In this document: positions 25,506 through 34,664 of the stretch, one piece after another
Position numbering within the stretch: position 1 is the stretch's first letter
Layout of the letters: the number at the start of each line of letters is the position of its first letter
Assembly: GCA_016787705.1 (NCBI GenBank)
Contig: JAEUTP010000014.1
Span: 248,001 to 312,000, forward strand
Source of the DNA: Bacteroidia bacterium
GTDB lineage: Bacteria > Bacteroidota > Bacteroidia > B-17B0 > Aurantibacillaceae
Direction of reading: 5' to 3'
Length of the DNA stretch: 64,000 nt
The notes under the pieces: generated by a model
The model's input: the letters and a program-made list of their open reading frames with translations, nothing else
What the model was told of the DNA's origin: nothing
Databases searched by the model: none
Translations under genes and position numbers: made by a program

Positions 25506-26576
25506 TTAGTTATCTGCCTTTAATAATTTTAGTTTTGAATCTTTTCTTATTGATAACAAACCTGTTGTTAAAATTGTATCACCGGCATGTAAACCTTCCA
25601 GTATTTGAATTTTTTCGTCAGTCCTTACACCAATGGTAACCATACTTTCAACTGCAATGCCATTTTTATTCAAGATCACTTTTTGGCCTTTTAAAGTTGG
25701 AATTACAGCTTGGGTTGGCACCATTAAAGTATTCTTTGTTTCATCCATGTTTACAAATACTTTTACAAAACTACCCGGATAAAACTCCTGATTACCTGTA
25801 TACATAGCACGGGCTTTAATGGTTTTGGTTGTTTCATCAATGCGTGGTTCAATGGCATAAATACTTGCTGTATATGTTTTAGTAACCGCATTATTATCAT
25901 TTGAGAATTTTATTGATAAACCTTTTTTAAACAGCTCAATATATTTTTCCGGCACCGAAAATTCAACATATAAAGGTTTAACCTGAACTAATGAGGCAAT
26001 AGGTGTAGTTGAATTTACAAAAGAGCCTTCGCTTACATTCTTTAAACCAACCACACCTGTAAATGGTGCTGTAATTGTTGTTTTTGCAATTTGAGCTGAA
26101 ATATAGGCCTGATCGGCTTTATAACTATTTAATTCATTTTCCTGTATATCCAGCTCTTCCTGGCTAATACCATTAACCAACATTAGCTTTTTTAACCTGT
26201 CTAATTTTTGTTCTGATAGTTTTAATTGGGTTCTTGATTTTAATAATTGCGCCTGTAGGTCGGCATCATTTAATTTAATCAAAGTGCTTCCTTTAGTTAC
26301 AGTTTCTCCCTCTTTAAAATAAATAGCGGTAACCTTGCCGATTACTTCAGGAATGATGTCAATTTGATTTAAAGCTCCAATTTTGCCGGTGGTAAAAATA
26401 TCATTATTAAAACTCATTTGTTTAACAATATAATAGTTGGCTGCAACAGGTGCAGCATTTTTACCTTTGTTAACACCTTTAGTCATGTCATCTTTTTTTG
26501 AGAAGAAAAGGAATTTAGATGCAATTAATAGCCCGATCACCATTACAATAATTATCCAGTTTGGTATTTTTTTCAT
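25506..26576 (-). CDS. RND periplasmic adaptor (membrane fusion protein)
   Basis: 356 residues with an N-terminal membrane anchor (IPNWIIIVMVIGLLIASKFLFF) and no lipobox. The order is barrel-sandwich half (KVTAIYFKEGETVTKGSTLIKLND), helical hairpin (LKLSEQKLDRLKKLM ... EELDIQENEL), second lipoyl half (ITAPFTGVVGLKNVSEGSFV), then beta-barrel and membrane-proximal domains. It joins the RND pump to TolC. It is 4 bp downstream of marR and 1 bp upstream of the pump gene. Confidence 0.93.
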   Translation of the reverse strand: MKKIPNWIIIVMVIGLLIASKFLFFSKKDDMTKGVNKGKNAAPVAANYYIVKQMSFNNDIFTTGKIGALNQIDIIPEVIGKVTAIYFKEGETVTKGSTLIKLNDADLQAQLLKSRTQLKLSEQKLDRLKKLMLVNGISQEELDIQENELNSYKADQAYISAQIAKTTITAPFTGVVGLKNVSEGSFVNSTTPIASLVQVKPLYVEFSVPEKYIELFKKGLSIKFSNDNNAVTKTYTASIYAIEPRIDETTKTIKARAMYTGNQEFYPGSFVKVFVNMDETKNTLMVPTQAVIPTLKGQKVILNKNGIAVESMVTIGVRTDEKIQILEGLHAGDTILTTGLLSIRKDSKLKLLKADN

Positions 26577-26580
26577 TGTA

Positions 26581-27081
26581 CTACTTTTGAATTGGTTTTC
26601 TCGGTTTTCTTGCTGTTTTTTTATAATTAAAAAACAGGTCGTTAGATGGCAATGCTTTTAAATTAAATGATAGTTTGTCCAAAACACTCATAAACGTTTC
26701 CAGGTCTTCTTTATTAATGGTTGAAAATATTTCAGCATCAATGGCCATAAAAGATCGTACCACTTCTTCGGTTTGTTTCAAGCCTTTTTTAGTAAGCGTT
26801 ATAAAATGCTCTCTCCGGTCATCGGGATTTATGACCCTATCAACAAGATCCATTTTTATAAGATGATCAATAACTTTAACCATAGCCGTTTTATCAATGG
26901 CCAAATTATTACAAATACATTGCTGGTTACAGCCATTATTCTCATTTAAAAAATAAAGCACCGAATAATAACGCTCAAGATCCAATCTTTCAAGGCTTTT
27001 GCTTAAAACACCATAGTACAATTTTGACAAGATAAGCGCTTTTGTTCCGACCGGCATTTTTATTTCTTTTTTATTATGCAT
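26581..27081 (-). CDS. MarR family transcriptional regulator of the efflux operon
   Basis: 166 residues with a winged helix-turn-helix (CNNLAIDKTAMVKVIDHLIKMDLVDRV) and the MarR wing (INPDDRREHFITLTKKG, with the conserved DxR). It is the first gene of the operon with adaptor, pump and TolC. A 7+7 palindrome covers the promoter upstream, so autorepression relieved by a ligand is expected. The C-terminal 20 residues are basic (NYKKTARKPRKP). Confidence 0.92.
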   Translation of the reverse strand: MHNKKEIKMPVGTKALILSKLYYGVLSKSLERLDLERYYSVLYFLNENNGCNQQCICNNLAIDKTAMVKVIDHLIKMDLVDRVINPDDRREHFITLTKKGLKQTEEVVRSFMAIDAEIFSTINKEDLETFMSVLDKLSFNLKALPSNDLFFNYKKTARKPRKPIQK

Positions 27082-27101
27082 TTAAAACAGTTGTTTTTTA
27101 C

Positions 27102-27124
27102 AATAGTTTACAAATGTAACTATT
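27102..27124 (-). promoter_or_regulatory. Probable MarR operator over the marR-efflux promoter
   Basis: Perfect 7-base arms AATAGTT and AACTATT are separated by 9 bases. On the minus strand the spacer and inner arm hold TACATTTG (27111-27118), an exact Bacteroidota -7 box TAnnTTTG, 29 bases before the marR ATG. Repressor binding would therefore block RNA polymerase. Confidence 0.65.
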
Positions 27125-27169
27125 AAAATTTTTAACGATATGGCTTAAAAGTGGTAACTTAACGGTTTT

Positions 27170-27177
27170 TAACTTTG
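27170..27177 (+). promoter_or_regulatory. -7 promoter box (TAACTTTG) for the PD40 gene
   Basis: Exact TAnnTTTG 9 bases before ATG 27187 and 36 before ATG 27214. No clear -33 TTG is seen. Confidence 0.5.
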
Positions 27178-27186
27178 ATATCGTCT

Positions 27187-28254
27187 ATGAAAAACAGCAG
27201 AACATCTATAAATATGAAGCTATTTTTTTTATTGTTTTGTGCCATCTCAACAACAGTAAGCTTTTCTCAGCAGGAAGAAAAGCACCTTAAAAATTTAAAA
27301 ATGCTCACACACGGTGGCGATAACGCTGAGGCTTATTTTAGTTTTAACGGTAAACACGCTTCTTTTCAAAGTAATAATAAAGCATGGAATTTAAAATGCG
27401 ATCAGATCTTTGATATGGATATTGAAAAAGCAGCAAAAGATTCTACATACAAACCTGCGTTAATAAGCACAGGCAAAGGCAGAACAACCTGCAGCTATTT
27501 TTTAAAAGATGGTAAACATATTTTATATGCATCTACTCATAAAAGTAATGATGAATGCCCGCCAATGCCTGATATAAAAGGAAAATATTTGTGGTCCATT
27601 TATAAAAGCTTTGATATTTATATTGCCGATCTGAAAGGAAATATTACCAAACAATTAACAGATACGGAAGGCTACGATGCCGAAGCAACGGTTTCACCAG
27701 ACGGAAAGAAAATAGTTTTTACAAGCGACAGAAGTGGTGATCTTGAATTGTGGACGATGGACATTGATGGGATGAATCAAAAACAAATTACTTTTGGTTT
27801 GGGTTATGATGGAGGCGCATTTTTTTCACCAGACGGAAAGAAGCTGGTATTCAGGGCATCTCGTCCAACAGAAGAAGCAGATGTAAAAGAATATAAAGAA
27901 CTATTGGCCCAAGGCCTTGTAGCACCAACAGCTATGGAATTATATACCTGTAACATAGATGGCAGTGATCTAAAACAGGTAACGCACTTAGGTAAAGCTA
28001 ACTGGGCACCTTTCTATCACCCATCAGGCAAGAAAATAATTTTCTCAAGCAATCATCACAGCAAAAAAGGCTACGATTTTCAACTGTTTATGGTAAATGA
28101 AGATGGTACAGGTTTAGAACAAATAACCAATCAAAGCATTTTTAATGCCTTCCCTATGTTTTCGCCGGATGGAAAGAAATTAATTTTTTCTTCTAACAGA
28201 AATAATGGTGGAACAAGGGATACCAATTTGTTTATTGCAGATTGGGTAGATTAA
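27187..28254 (+). CDS. TolB-like PD40 beta-propeller protein, exported
   Basis: A signal peptide precedes WD40-like PD40 repeats: YDAEATVSPDGKKIVFTSDR, YDGGAFFSPDGKKLVFRAS, NWAPFYHPSGKKIIFSSN and NAFPMFSPDGKKLIFSSNR. TolB-like propellers bind periplasmic partners; no other Tol gene is near, so this is not called tolB. ATG 27187 is used, but ATG 27214 gives a shorter standard signal (MKLFFLLFCAISTTVSFS) and a normal leader from the promoter box. It is divergent from the marR operon. Confidence 0.87.
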   Translation: MKNSRTSINMKLFFLLFCAISTTVSFSQQEEKHLKNLKMLTHGGDNAEAYFSFNGKHASFQSNNKAWNLKCDQIFDMDIEKAAKDSTYKPALISTGKGRTTCSYFLKDGKHILYASTHKSNDECPPMPDIKGKYLWSIYKSFDIYIADLKGNITKQLTDTEGYDAEATVSPDGKKIVFTSDRSGDLELWTMDIDGMNQKQITFGLGYDGGAFFSPDGKKLVFRASRPTEEADVKEYKELLAQGLVAPTAMELYTCNIDGSDLKQVTHLGKANWAPFYHPSGKKIIFSSNHHSKKGYDFQLFMVNEDGTGLEQITNQSIFNAFPMFSPDGKKLIFSSNRNNGGTRDTNLFIADWVD

Positions 28255-28256
28255 GT

Positions 28257-28736
28257 TTAATGAAAATGAAACGTAGTTACCAGATCCCTGTTACCCACTT
28301 GTGAATGGCAATTAATGCAGGTAAAAGGATTTCTATTTACACTATATAAAACTTCTTTATTTGGTTTTATCTCGCCCCAAAGCCAACTTCCGGATCGCTT
28401 ATACATAAAGGCATAATATTTAATATTATTATTTCCATCGTAAACGTCTTTTACTATAAATGATCCATCAGGCATTGTACCGCTTGCAGGCAGTTTACCG
28501 TTATCTGTTAAAGCATTAAAGCCAATTTTATTAAACCTGAGTTTATAAGGGCCATGTGGGCCATTTGTTCCGGGAAGAAAGGTATTGGGATCATTTTTAT
28601 AATACGTAAAACCTGAAGCGTTAATGCTATCAAATAGCGCGAAATTTGAATAAGCTGTTTCCGGATCTTTACCTACTTTTTTTGTGCAGGAAATTAAAAT
28701 TATTAATAGAATAAAAAATGTTATTAAATATTTCAT
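28257..28736 (-). CDS. Cytochrome P460-like haem lipoprotein
   Basis: 159 residues with a lipoprotein signal (LLIILISC, C17). The body follows the cytochrome P460/DUF pattern: MPDGSFIVKDVYD, then YYAFMYKRSGSWLWGEIKP, then a C-terminal haem site C140-H144 (CINCH) followed by GNRDLVTTF. Cytochromes P460 oxidise hydroxylamine or act in nitrogen oxide chemistry, but many homologues have other or unknown roles. The Lys that crosslinks the haem in true P460 cannot be assigned by eye. The gene overlaps the preceding glycosyltransferase by 4 bp. Confidence 0.75.
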   Translation of the reverse strand: MKYLITFFILLIILISCTKKVGKDPETAYSNFALFDSINASGFTYYKNDPNTFLPGTNGPHGPYKLRFNKIGFNALTDNGKLPASGTMPDGSFIVKDVYDGNNNIKYYAFMYKRSGSWLWGEIKPNKEVLYSVNRNPFTCINCHSQVGNRDLVTTFHFH

Positions 28737-29872
28737 GAGACAGCTTTTAGAAGGTTTTCAATTAATTTTTCCCAAACAAATTTTTCTTTTATAAGATTTA
28801 AGGCGTTTTGCTTTTTTGTATCTATATCTTCATTTGATGATGAAATTATTGTTTGGAGAGTAGCTTTTATTAATTCAGGATCTGAATCTTTTATTAAATA
28901 GCCAGTTTGTTCATTTACTAACACATTTACAGCGCCAACATCAGTGGCCAGAACCGTTAAACCGTTGGCCATAGCTTCCAATATTACATTTGGCATACCT
29001 TCGCTCCAGCTTGGGCAGATAAGCACATCGCATTTTTGTATAAGCATGGTTAATCCTGTTTTGTCGCGAATTTCGCCATGATAGATAACAGAATTATTTT
29101 GTAATTGTTTTTCTCTTGGAATTGGTCCGATGAAATGAAACTCCGTTTTTCTGGTTTTATCGTTAATAGATTGAATAGCTTCATTTAATTCTTCAATTCC
29201 TTTTCTTCTTTCATAACGGCCAAGAAATAGAAATTTTAAAGGGTGATAAGTTGGTTTTATTTCTTTTGCAAGCGTATTTGCTTCTACTCCGGACGGTAAT
29301 TCAACTATATGGGTTGGAACTACATCAATTGACTTGATAATATCTGTGATCTTTCCTCCATACGAAAAAACAAGATCTGCTTTTTGAGAAATTTCTTTTA
29401 CAGGTTTTCTTAATAATAAGATGTGTTGTATTTTGATTTTAAGATCGGGCGGTTTTTGAAACATCTCATAACCATGAAACTTAACACCTATTTTAGCGCA
29501 TTTTATTTTGCCTGCATTTTTTTGTTCTATTAGGTACCAGCCCGTAAAGCCTTTGGTATAAATAAAATCATAAGTTTGAAGCTTATCTTTAATAACTTCA
29601 AAAATCAGTTTAGAATGCTTGTAAGAATTACGAAGGTAATGCCCCGGTAACATACCTGGCTTTGGAAAATTAACAATTATGGAAGTGATGTATTGTTTTT
29701 CTTCATCTGAAAAGAATTCAAGCTTAGAAATATCGTAGGTACTTTGATTGAAATGATAAAGATCAACGTAAACTTTTTTTTGTGCTAAATATTTACAGAG
29801 GTAGTACGAATGCTTTTGCATGCCGCCCAAAACATAAGGCCAAATTCCATCTGTAATTAAAGCTATTTTCAT
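28733..29872 (-). CDS. Glycosyltransferase family 4 (GT-B)
   Basis: 379 residues. The N-terminal half holds the glycine-rich LGGMQKHSYYLCKYLAQK. The C-terminal GT1 domain has FLGRYERRKGIEELNEAI and the donor-binding segment PSWSEGMPNVILEAMANGLTVLATD with the EX7E pattern. It transfers an unknown sugar in the cytoplasm. It starts at the base next to the end of the MiaE gene and overlaps the P460-like gene. Confidence 0.9.
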   Translation of the reverse strand: MKIALITDGIWPYVLGGMQKHSYYLCKYLAQKKVYVDLYHFNQSTYDISKLEFFSDEEKQYITSIIVNFPKPGMLPGHYLRNSYKHSKLIFEVIKDKLQTYDFIYTKGFTGWYLIEQKNAGKIKCAKIGVKFHGYEMFQKPPDLKIKIQHILLLRKPVKEISQKADLVFSYGGKITDIIKSIDVVPTHIVELPSGVEANTLAKEIKPTYHPLKFLFLGRYERRKGIEELNEAIQSINDKTRKTEFHFIGPIPREKQLQNNSVIYHGEIRDKTGLTMLIQKCDVLICPSWSEGMPNVILEAMANGLTVLATDVGAVNVLVNEQTGYLIKDSDPELIKATLQTIISSSNEDIDTKKQNALNLIKEKFVWEKLIENLLKAVS

Positions 29873-30457
29873 TTAATGAAGCTTGCCTGTAATTGGCATG
29901 GTATCTAATATTTCGCCTTCGGCATTATTTAACTCGTTTAGTCTTTTATATACGGATTCTTCATCAAAATAGTTTAGCGCCATTTTTACAAACACTTCGC
30001 CATGCTTTGCTTCGCTGGCCCATAAATTATGATAGAATTTTTTAAGATCCCCTTCCGGTAAATGTTCGTATATTAATTTAAAGCGTTCCGCTGCCCTGTT
30101 CTCAATAACCGAAACCAAAAGCAAACGGTCCATAAAATGTTCGTTGCGCCCCGTTCTGCAAAGCTTTAATAATTCTTTTACATACAGATCTTCAGTGATT
30201 TCATGTTGTAATTGAAGTCCCTGTGACTGCATTATTTTATAAACATCTCTAAAATGTTCCATCTCTTCCAAAGCCGTATCAATTAATTCCGGAATGATCT
30301 CAACACGATTAGGATATTTAGCTACAAGGCTCATAGCTGAGGCCGAGGCTTTACGTTCGCAACCTGCGTGATCCTGTAAAAAAAAAGAAAAATTTGCCAT
30401 CACTGTTTCTATCCATTTAGGATTGGAAGGTTTAACAACAGGCAAACGGTATTGCAT
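29873..30457 (-). CDS. miaE: MiaE-like tRNA-(ms2io6A37) hydroxylase
   Basis: 194 residues in the ferritin-like di-iron fold. Iron-binding motifs are visible as ALEEMEHFRDVY (ExxH), VIENRAAERFKLI and ASEAKHGEVF. MiaE hydroxylates the isopentenyl group of modified A37 in tRNA using O2. Family identity is good by motif spacing and length; the actual tRNA target in Bacteroidota is inferred. It lies 6 bp after pdhB and abuts the glycosyltransferase gene. Confidence 0.85.
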   Translation of the reverse strand: MQYRLPVVKPSNPKWIETVMANFSFFLQDHAGCERKASASAMSLVAKYPNRVEIIPELIDTALEEMEHFRDVYKIMQSQGLQLQHEITEDLYVKELLKLCRTGRNEHFMDRLLLVSVIENRAAERFKLIYEHLPEGDLKKFYHNLWASEAKHGEVFVKMALNYFDEESVYKRLNELNNAEGEILDTMPITGKLH

Positions 30458-30463
30458 GATAAA

Positions 30464-31447
30464 TTATTTATTAACGTACATAACCTCTTTTACTGCTTTA
30501 ATAACTTTAGCAACACTTGGTAAGCTTGCTTCAATTAATGTTGGCGCATAAGGTAAAGGTGTATCAGCGGTTGTAATTCTAATAATTGGCGCATCTAAAT
30601 AATCAAAAGCATCTTTTTGCACTTTAAATGCAATTTCTGTTGAAATGCTTGCTAATGGCCAGGCCTCTTCAACAACTACCAAACGGTTTGTTTTTTTTAC
30701 CGAGTTAATTACGGTTTCATAATCAATAGGCCTTACCGATCTAAGATCAACGATCTCTACACTAATTCCTTCTGCCTCTAATTCTTTTGCAGCAGCATAA
30801 GCTACTTTTATAATCTTTCCAAATGAAACAATGGTTACATCGGTTCCTTCACGTTTAATATCTGCTTTACCGATTGGAATGGTGTATTCTTCTTCTGGAA
30901 CTTCACCTTTATCGCCATACATTTGCTCACTCTCCATAAAAATTACCGGATCATTATCGCGAATGGCACTTTTTAATAAACCTTTTGCATCGTATGGATT
31001 ACTTGGTACCACTACTTTTAACCCCGGGCAATTAGCATACCAGTTCTCAAAAGCCTGTGAGTGCTGAGAGCTTAACATACCGGCACTTGCAGTAGGACCA
31101 CGGAAAACAATTGGCACATTGTATTGGCCGCCACTCATGCTATACATTTTAGCGGCGCTGTTAATTACCTGGTCAATAGCCACAAGGCTAAAATTAAAGG
31201 TCATAAATTCAACAATAGGACGTAATCCGTTAGAGGCAGCGCCTACGGCAATACCTGCAAAACCAAGTTCGGCAATAGGTGTATCAATAACGCGTTTAGC
31301 GCCAAATTCAGCCAGCATACCTTTACTTACTTTGTAAGCACCGTTATATTCGGCTACTTCTTCACCCATTAAAAATATTTTTTCATCACGTCTCATTTCT
31401 TCAGACATGGCTTCTCTTAAGGCTTCTCTAAATTCAATTACTCTCAT
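30464..31447 (-). CDS. pdhB: Pyruvate dehydrogenase complex E1 component, beta subunit
   Basis: 327 residues, typical for E1 beta. Marks are MSEEMRRDEKIFLMGEEVAEYNGAYK trimmed here to its start, IDTPIAELGFAGIAVGAA, SSQHSQAFENWYANCPGLKVVVPSNPYDAKGLLKSAI, and the C-terminal transketolase domain LRSVRPIDYETVINSVKKTNRLVVVEEAW. With E1 alpha it decarboxylates pyruvate on ThDP and acetylates the E2 lipoyl. Alpha, E2 and E3 genes are not in the window. An exact -7 box precedes it at 31468-31475. Confidence 0.95.
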   Translation of the reverse strand: MRVIEFREALREAMSEEMRRDEKIFLMGEEVAEYNGAYKVSKGMLAEFGAKRVIDTPIAELGFAGIAVGAASNGLRPIVEFMTFNFSLVAIDQVINSAAKMYSMSGGQYNVPIVFRGPTASAGMLSSQHSQAFENWYANCPGLKVVVPSNPYDAKGLLKSAIRDNDPVIFMESEQMYGDKGEVPEEEYTIPIGKADIKREGTDVTIVSFGKIIKVAYAAAKELEAEGISVEIVDLRSVRPIDYETVINSVKKTNRLVVVEEAWPLASISTEIAFKVQKDAFDYLDAPIIRITTADTPLPYAPTLIEASLPSVAKVIKAVKEVMYVNK

Positions 31448-31467
31448 AAATTATAATGTAATAGGTT

Positions 31468-31475
31468 CAAAAATA
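31468..31475 (-). promoter_or_regulatory. -7 promoter box (TATTTTTG) for pdhB
   Basis: Exact TAnnTTTG on the minus strand, 20 bases before the pdhB ATG and within the 59-bp gap after the M16 gene. It could drive pdhB-miaE-glycosyltransferase-P460. Confidence 0.5.
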
Positions 31476-31506
31476 AGAATAAAAACTCAGTTTTAATAGC
31501 AGCAAA

Positions 31507-32790
31507 TTACATTTTTCCAACCACACACTCTATCAAGTCTTCCTGCTTTAAGTATTTATTGGCAAGATCGCGTAATTCGTTTGGTGTAACGGTTTTAACT
31601 GCATTAAAATAATTGTCAAAATAATCATAACCAATACCAAATTCCCAAATGCTTTTAAACTTATCTGCTAATGAGAACGGGCCATCCACGCTTCTCAAAA
31701 AATGGCCAAGAATGTAATTTCTTACTGTTTCAAGCTCATTATCAGAAACAAGATCTGTGCGCAATGTTGCCAACTCTTTATAGATCTCTTCTAAGGTTTG
31801 TTTGGTAACGTCAGCACCAACTTCGGTAGAAATAGCAAAATAGCCACCATTTACAAAAGATGCTAAACCACTGCCAATACCATAAGTATAGCCTTTATCT
31901 TCACGAATATTAGCCATTAAACGCGATCCGAAATAACCGCCCAAAATGGTATTTAATACCTGGAATTTAAAATAATCAGAATTTGTTTTATTGAATAATA
32001 AACGACCAACTTTTACTGCAGACTGAATTGCATCCGGCTTTTCAATAAAATGTTTGGCTTGTTTTGTAGTTTGTAAAATAATATTGTTGGCTGAAATATT
32101 TGCAGTTGTGTTGCCCCAGTTATATTCACCAAAAAAAGAGTTTAATGTTTTAAGCAAATCTTTTGGTAAATGCCCGGAAGCAATAATAGTGCAATTCTTA
32201 GAGCTGTAATGATCGCTAAAGAATGTTCTTATTTCTGCAACATTTACACGTTCAAAATCACTATCCTGAACCTGTATGCCATACGGGTGCTTTTCGCCAA
32301 ACACCAGTTCGGAAAATCTTCTGCGCGCCAGAATGTCAACTTTTTGAGAATTAATTAAATGTTTTTGTTTTTTATTGTTAACGTGAATCTTAAACTCATT
32401 TTTAGGGAATGTAGGGTATTTTAAAACTTCTTCAATAAATTTTAAACTCTCATTTAAATATTTATTTAAAGAATATAAAGTTACTGTTGCAAAATCCTGC
32501 CCTACTTCCAGCTCTAAAAAAGAACCAAAAAAATCAATACCATCGCTTATCTGGTTAGCCGTGTAAGATTTTGTACCACTTTCTATCAACGAATTTGTAT
32601 TTGACGCTATTAAAGGTGCGGGCTGGTAATACATGCCTGCCTTAAAAACAAATTCAATTTTTGTTATCTCCTGGCTTCCTGCATTAACAGTATAAAGTTC
32701 AATACCGTTATTCAGTTTTTCTTTATTAGCTTTTATAATATCAATTCGTTCGATCGTTTTAAAGGCAGGGGCTTCTGTTCTGTTCATCAT
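31507..32790 (-). CDS. M16 family peptidase subunit lacking the zinc motif
   Basis: 427 residues of M16 fold without the HxxEH zinc motif: the matching region reads KAGMYYQPAPLIASNTNSLIESG. The substrate-binding Arg/Tyr signature of the C-terminal domain is kept (GSRLMANIREDKGYTYGIGS). Such subunits pair with a catalytic M16 partner, as in mitochondrial processing peptidase. The partner with HxxEH is encoded at 35615-36856, two genes upstream. No signal peptide is seen, so it is probably cytoplasmic. Confidence 0.88.
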   Translation of the reverse strand: MMNRTEAPAFKTIERIDIIKANKEKLNNGIELYTVNAGSQEITKIEFVFKAGMYYQPAPLIASNTNSLIESGTKSYTANQISDGIDFFGSFLELEVGQDFATVTLYSLNKYLNESLKFIEEVLKYPTFPKNEFKIHVNNKKQKHLINSQKVDILARRRFSELVFGEKHPYGIQVQDSDFERVNVAEIRTFFSDHYSSKNCTIIASGHLPKDLLKTLNSFFGEYNWGNTTANISANNIILQTTKQAKHFIEKPDAIQSAVKVGRLLFNKTNSDYFKFQVLNTILGGYFGSRLMANIREDKGYTYGIGSGLASFVNGGYFAISTEVGADVTKQTLEEIYKELATLRTDLVSDNELETVRNYILGHFLRSVDGPFSLADKFKSIWEFGIGYDYFDNYFNAVKTVTPNELRDLANKYLKQEDLIECVVGKM

Positions 32791-32791
32791 T

Positions 32792-34660
32792 TTATAAAAG
32801 TGGCTGTTTGGTAATTGTTTCTATTAAAGGGTAAAAGCTGGCAGGTATTGAAACGTTAACACCTTTACCGCTAAGTTCGTTTATTCTTAGTGAATTCACA
32901 TCAAATTCAGCATGTTTTTTATCAATATTCCATATAAAAACTACAGCCGTATATCCTTTTTCAGGCATTACTCCGGTAGTAAGTTTAAAATATTTTGTTT
33001 CGTTATTTAAATTATCGGCCAGCCAATTCAAAGGTATGCGTTTAAAATAAACATGTTCGCCTTTATCATTATCCACACTAAAAACCAAAAAAGAATTGAA
33101 AGGTTTTGGCACATTTTTAAAAGTAATCGCCAACTCAGCTTCAAGACAATTGCCAGAATTTATAAGTGTATCTCCAAAACGTAAAAATTCAAAATATTCA
33201 AGGTTGCCATTGTAATTTTTAGGAGTGCCGGGAAATGCAAAAAGCTCTTTTTTATTTATTTTTTCTTTGCGTTTTAAAAGTACACGGTTCCAGGTTCTAT
33301 CTTCACCAATTACTTCATAAAATGCTTCGTAATAAGGTTTTTCACGTATCATGGCATAATAATAATCACAGTTCATAGCCATTTGTTCCGACTCGTCCAT
33401 ATGATTTAATACCGCACCGCCACGATAATTTAAGAAAGCGTAATTTAATTCACGTACCCGATGCCCACCAATGGTAAAGATCTGGTTTGTTTTTTTATAC
33501 TCTTCTGTCAGCTTATCAAACAAAGCTTTTGGCATGGTGTGATAAAATAAAGAACTGAAATCTTTTAAGTTTACATTTAAAATAAAATAGCCTAAAGATG
33601 CAATCAAAACACCGGAAGCAATAATTGCTGATGGGAAATTTGAGATCTGGTCAATTATAAAAGCAAAGCTTAATACAAATAATAAATAGAAGAATAAGCC
33701 TGTTCTGTCTTCAGGATAGTTGACATCCAGCAATTTTTTTTGAAGATAAAAAGCAAGAATAGTGGTAATTAAAATAACAGTGAAGAAGATTGTTTTGCTA
33801 TAAATTGAAAATAAAGAACAAGGTTTTTTTAAAAAAAATAACAGTGAAAAGATAAATATGCCTGAAAGTATAGCGATCGCTAAGATCTGTATCCACAACT
33901 GATCGGTACCAAATAGAAAAAGGATAAGCGTTTTGAAAGTTACTTTCCAGTAATTTGTTCCAACTCCATAATCCAACATGCCTTGCTCTTTATAAAAGAA
34001 GGAGAATTTGATCCAGAAAAATAAGATAACAATATTAATAAGCTGAAGAATTATATTTTTAGCGTTAAAGAATTGCTTTTCTTTTATTTGAAAAACAAAA
34101 ACAAAAAAGAATAAAATGGTTAAAACAACAACCAAAATTAAGTTGGCAGCCAAAGCCAGTTGCCAGAAAAGAGAAAATAAAACAACATACTTAATTTTTT
34201 TTGTGGAAAAATAATCTATTAAGTAAGAAAGTCCCAGTGTCATTAAGCCAAACGATAAACCATAACCACGGCATACTTCATAAAAATCGAGAAAATTTAA
34301 CGTAAGTACGAAAAATGTAATCAAAATAAGTTTTGCGGGAATAGTATTTAAATGCTTAAATAATCTAAAGATTCCAAAACACATAATAAGAAATGCTAAT
34401 ATGTTAGGGATTCTTAAAACAAAACGGTGTGAGCCTAAAACATGGTAACATACATTGGTAAGTGCAGAGTTTAAAACATGATTGTTGGTGTAAACATGGG
34501 CGCTGTAAGGTAAATAATTATCGCTTTGTACATAAAAGAAAAAAGTAGCAGTTTCATCATGACTAAAAGGAATGCAAAAAGCGCGCAAGCAAACAACAAT
34601 AAATATTACAATGCTAAGTAGCCAAAATAATTTATTGAAATGCTTTTCTAAAACTAACAT
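32792..34660 (-). CDS. Polytopic membrane protein, probable GT-C glycosyltransferase
   Basis: 622 residues with about 11 membrane helices in the first 370 residues and a soluble C-terminal domain. The first external loop holds the acidic pair D35-E36 (FSHDETATFFFY) and a later loop has CRGYGLSFG, both like GT39/PMT-type GT-C enzymes that use polyprenyl-phosphate sugars. The C-terminal domain (residues about 470-600) looks beta-rich (GNCLEAELAITFKNV). Sugar and acceptor are unknown. It sits 4 bp after the HD-CoaD gene and 1 bp before the M16 gene. Confidence 0.7.
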   Translation of the reverse strand: MLVLEKHFNKLFWLLSIVIFIVVCLRAFCIPFSHDETATFFFYVQSDNYLPYSAHVYTNNHVLNSALTNVCYHVLGSHRFVLRIPNILAFLIMCFGIFRLFKHLNTIPAKLILITFFVLTLNFLDFYEVCRGYGLSFGLMTLGLSYLIDYFSTKKIKYVVLFSLFWQLALAANLILVVVLTILFFFVFVFQIKEKQFFNAKNIILQLINIVILFFWIKFSFFYKEQGMLDYGVGTNYWKVTFKTLILFLFGTDQLWIQILAIAILSGIFIFSLLFFLKKPCSLFSIYSKTIFFTVILITTILAFYLQKKLLDVNYPEDRTGLFFYLLFVLSFAFIIDQISNFPSAIIASGVLIASLGYFILNVNLKDFSSLFYHTMPKALFDKLTEEYKKTNQIFTIGGHRVRELNYAFLNYRGGAVLNHMDESEQMAMNCDYYYAMIREKPYYEAFYEVIGEDRTWNRVLLKRKEKINKKELFAFPGTPKNYNGNLEYFEFLRFGDTLINSGNCLEAELAITFKNVPKPFNSFLVFSVDNDKGEHVYFKRIPLNWLADNLNNETKYFKLTTGVMPEKGYTAVVFIWNIDKKHAEFDVNSLRINELSGKGVNVSIPASFYPLIETITKQPLL

Positions 34661-34664
34661 CTGT

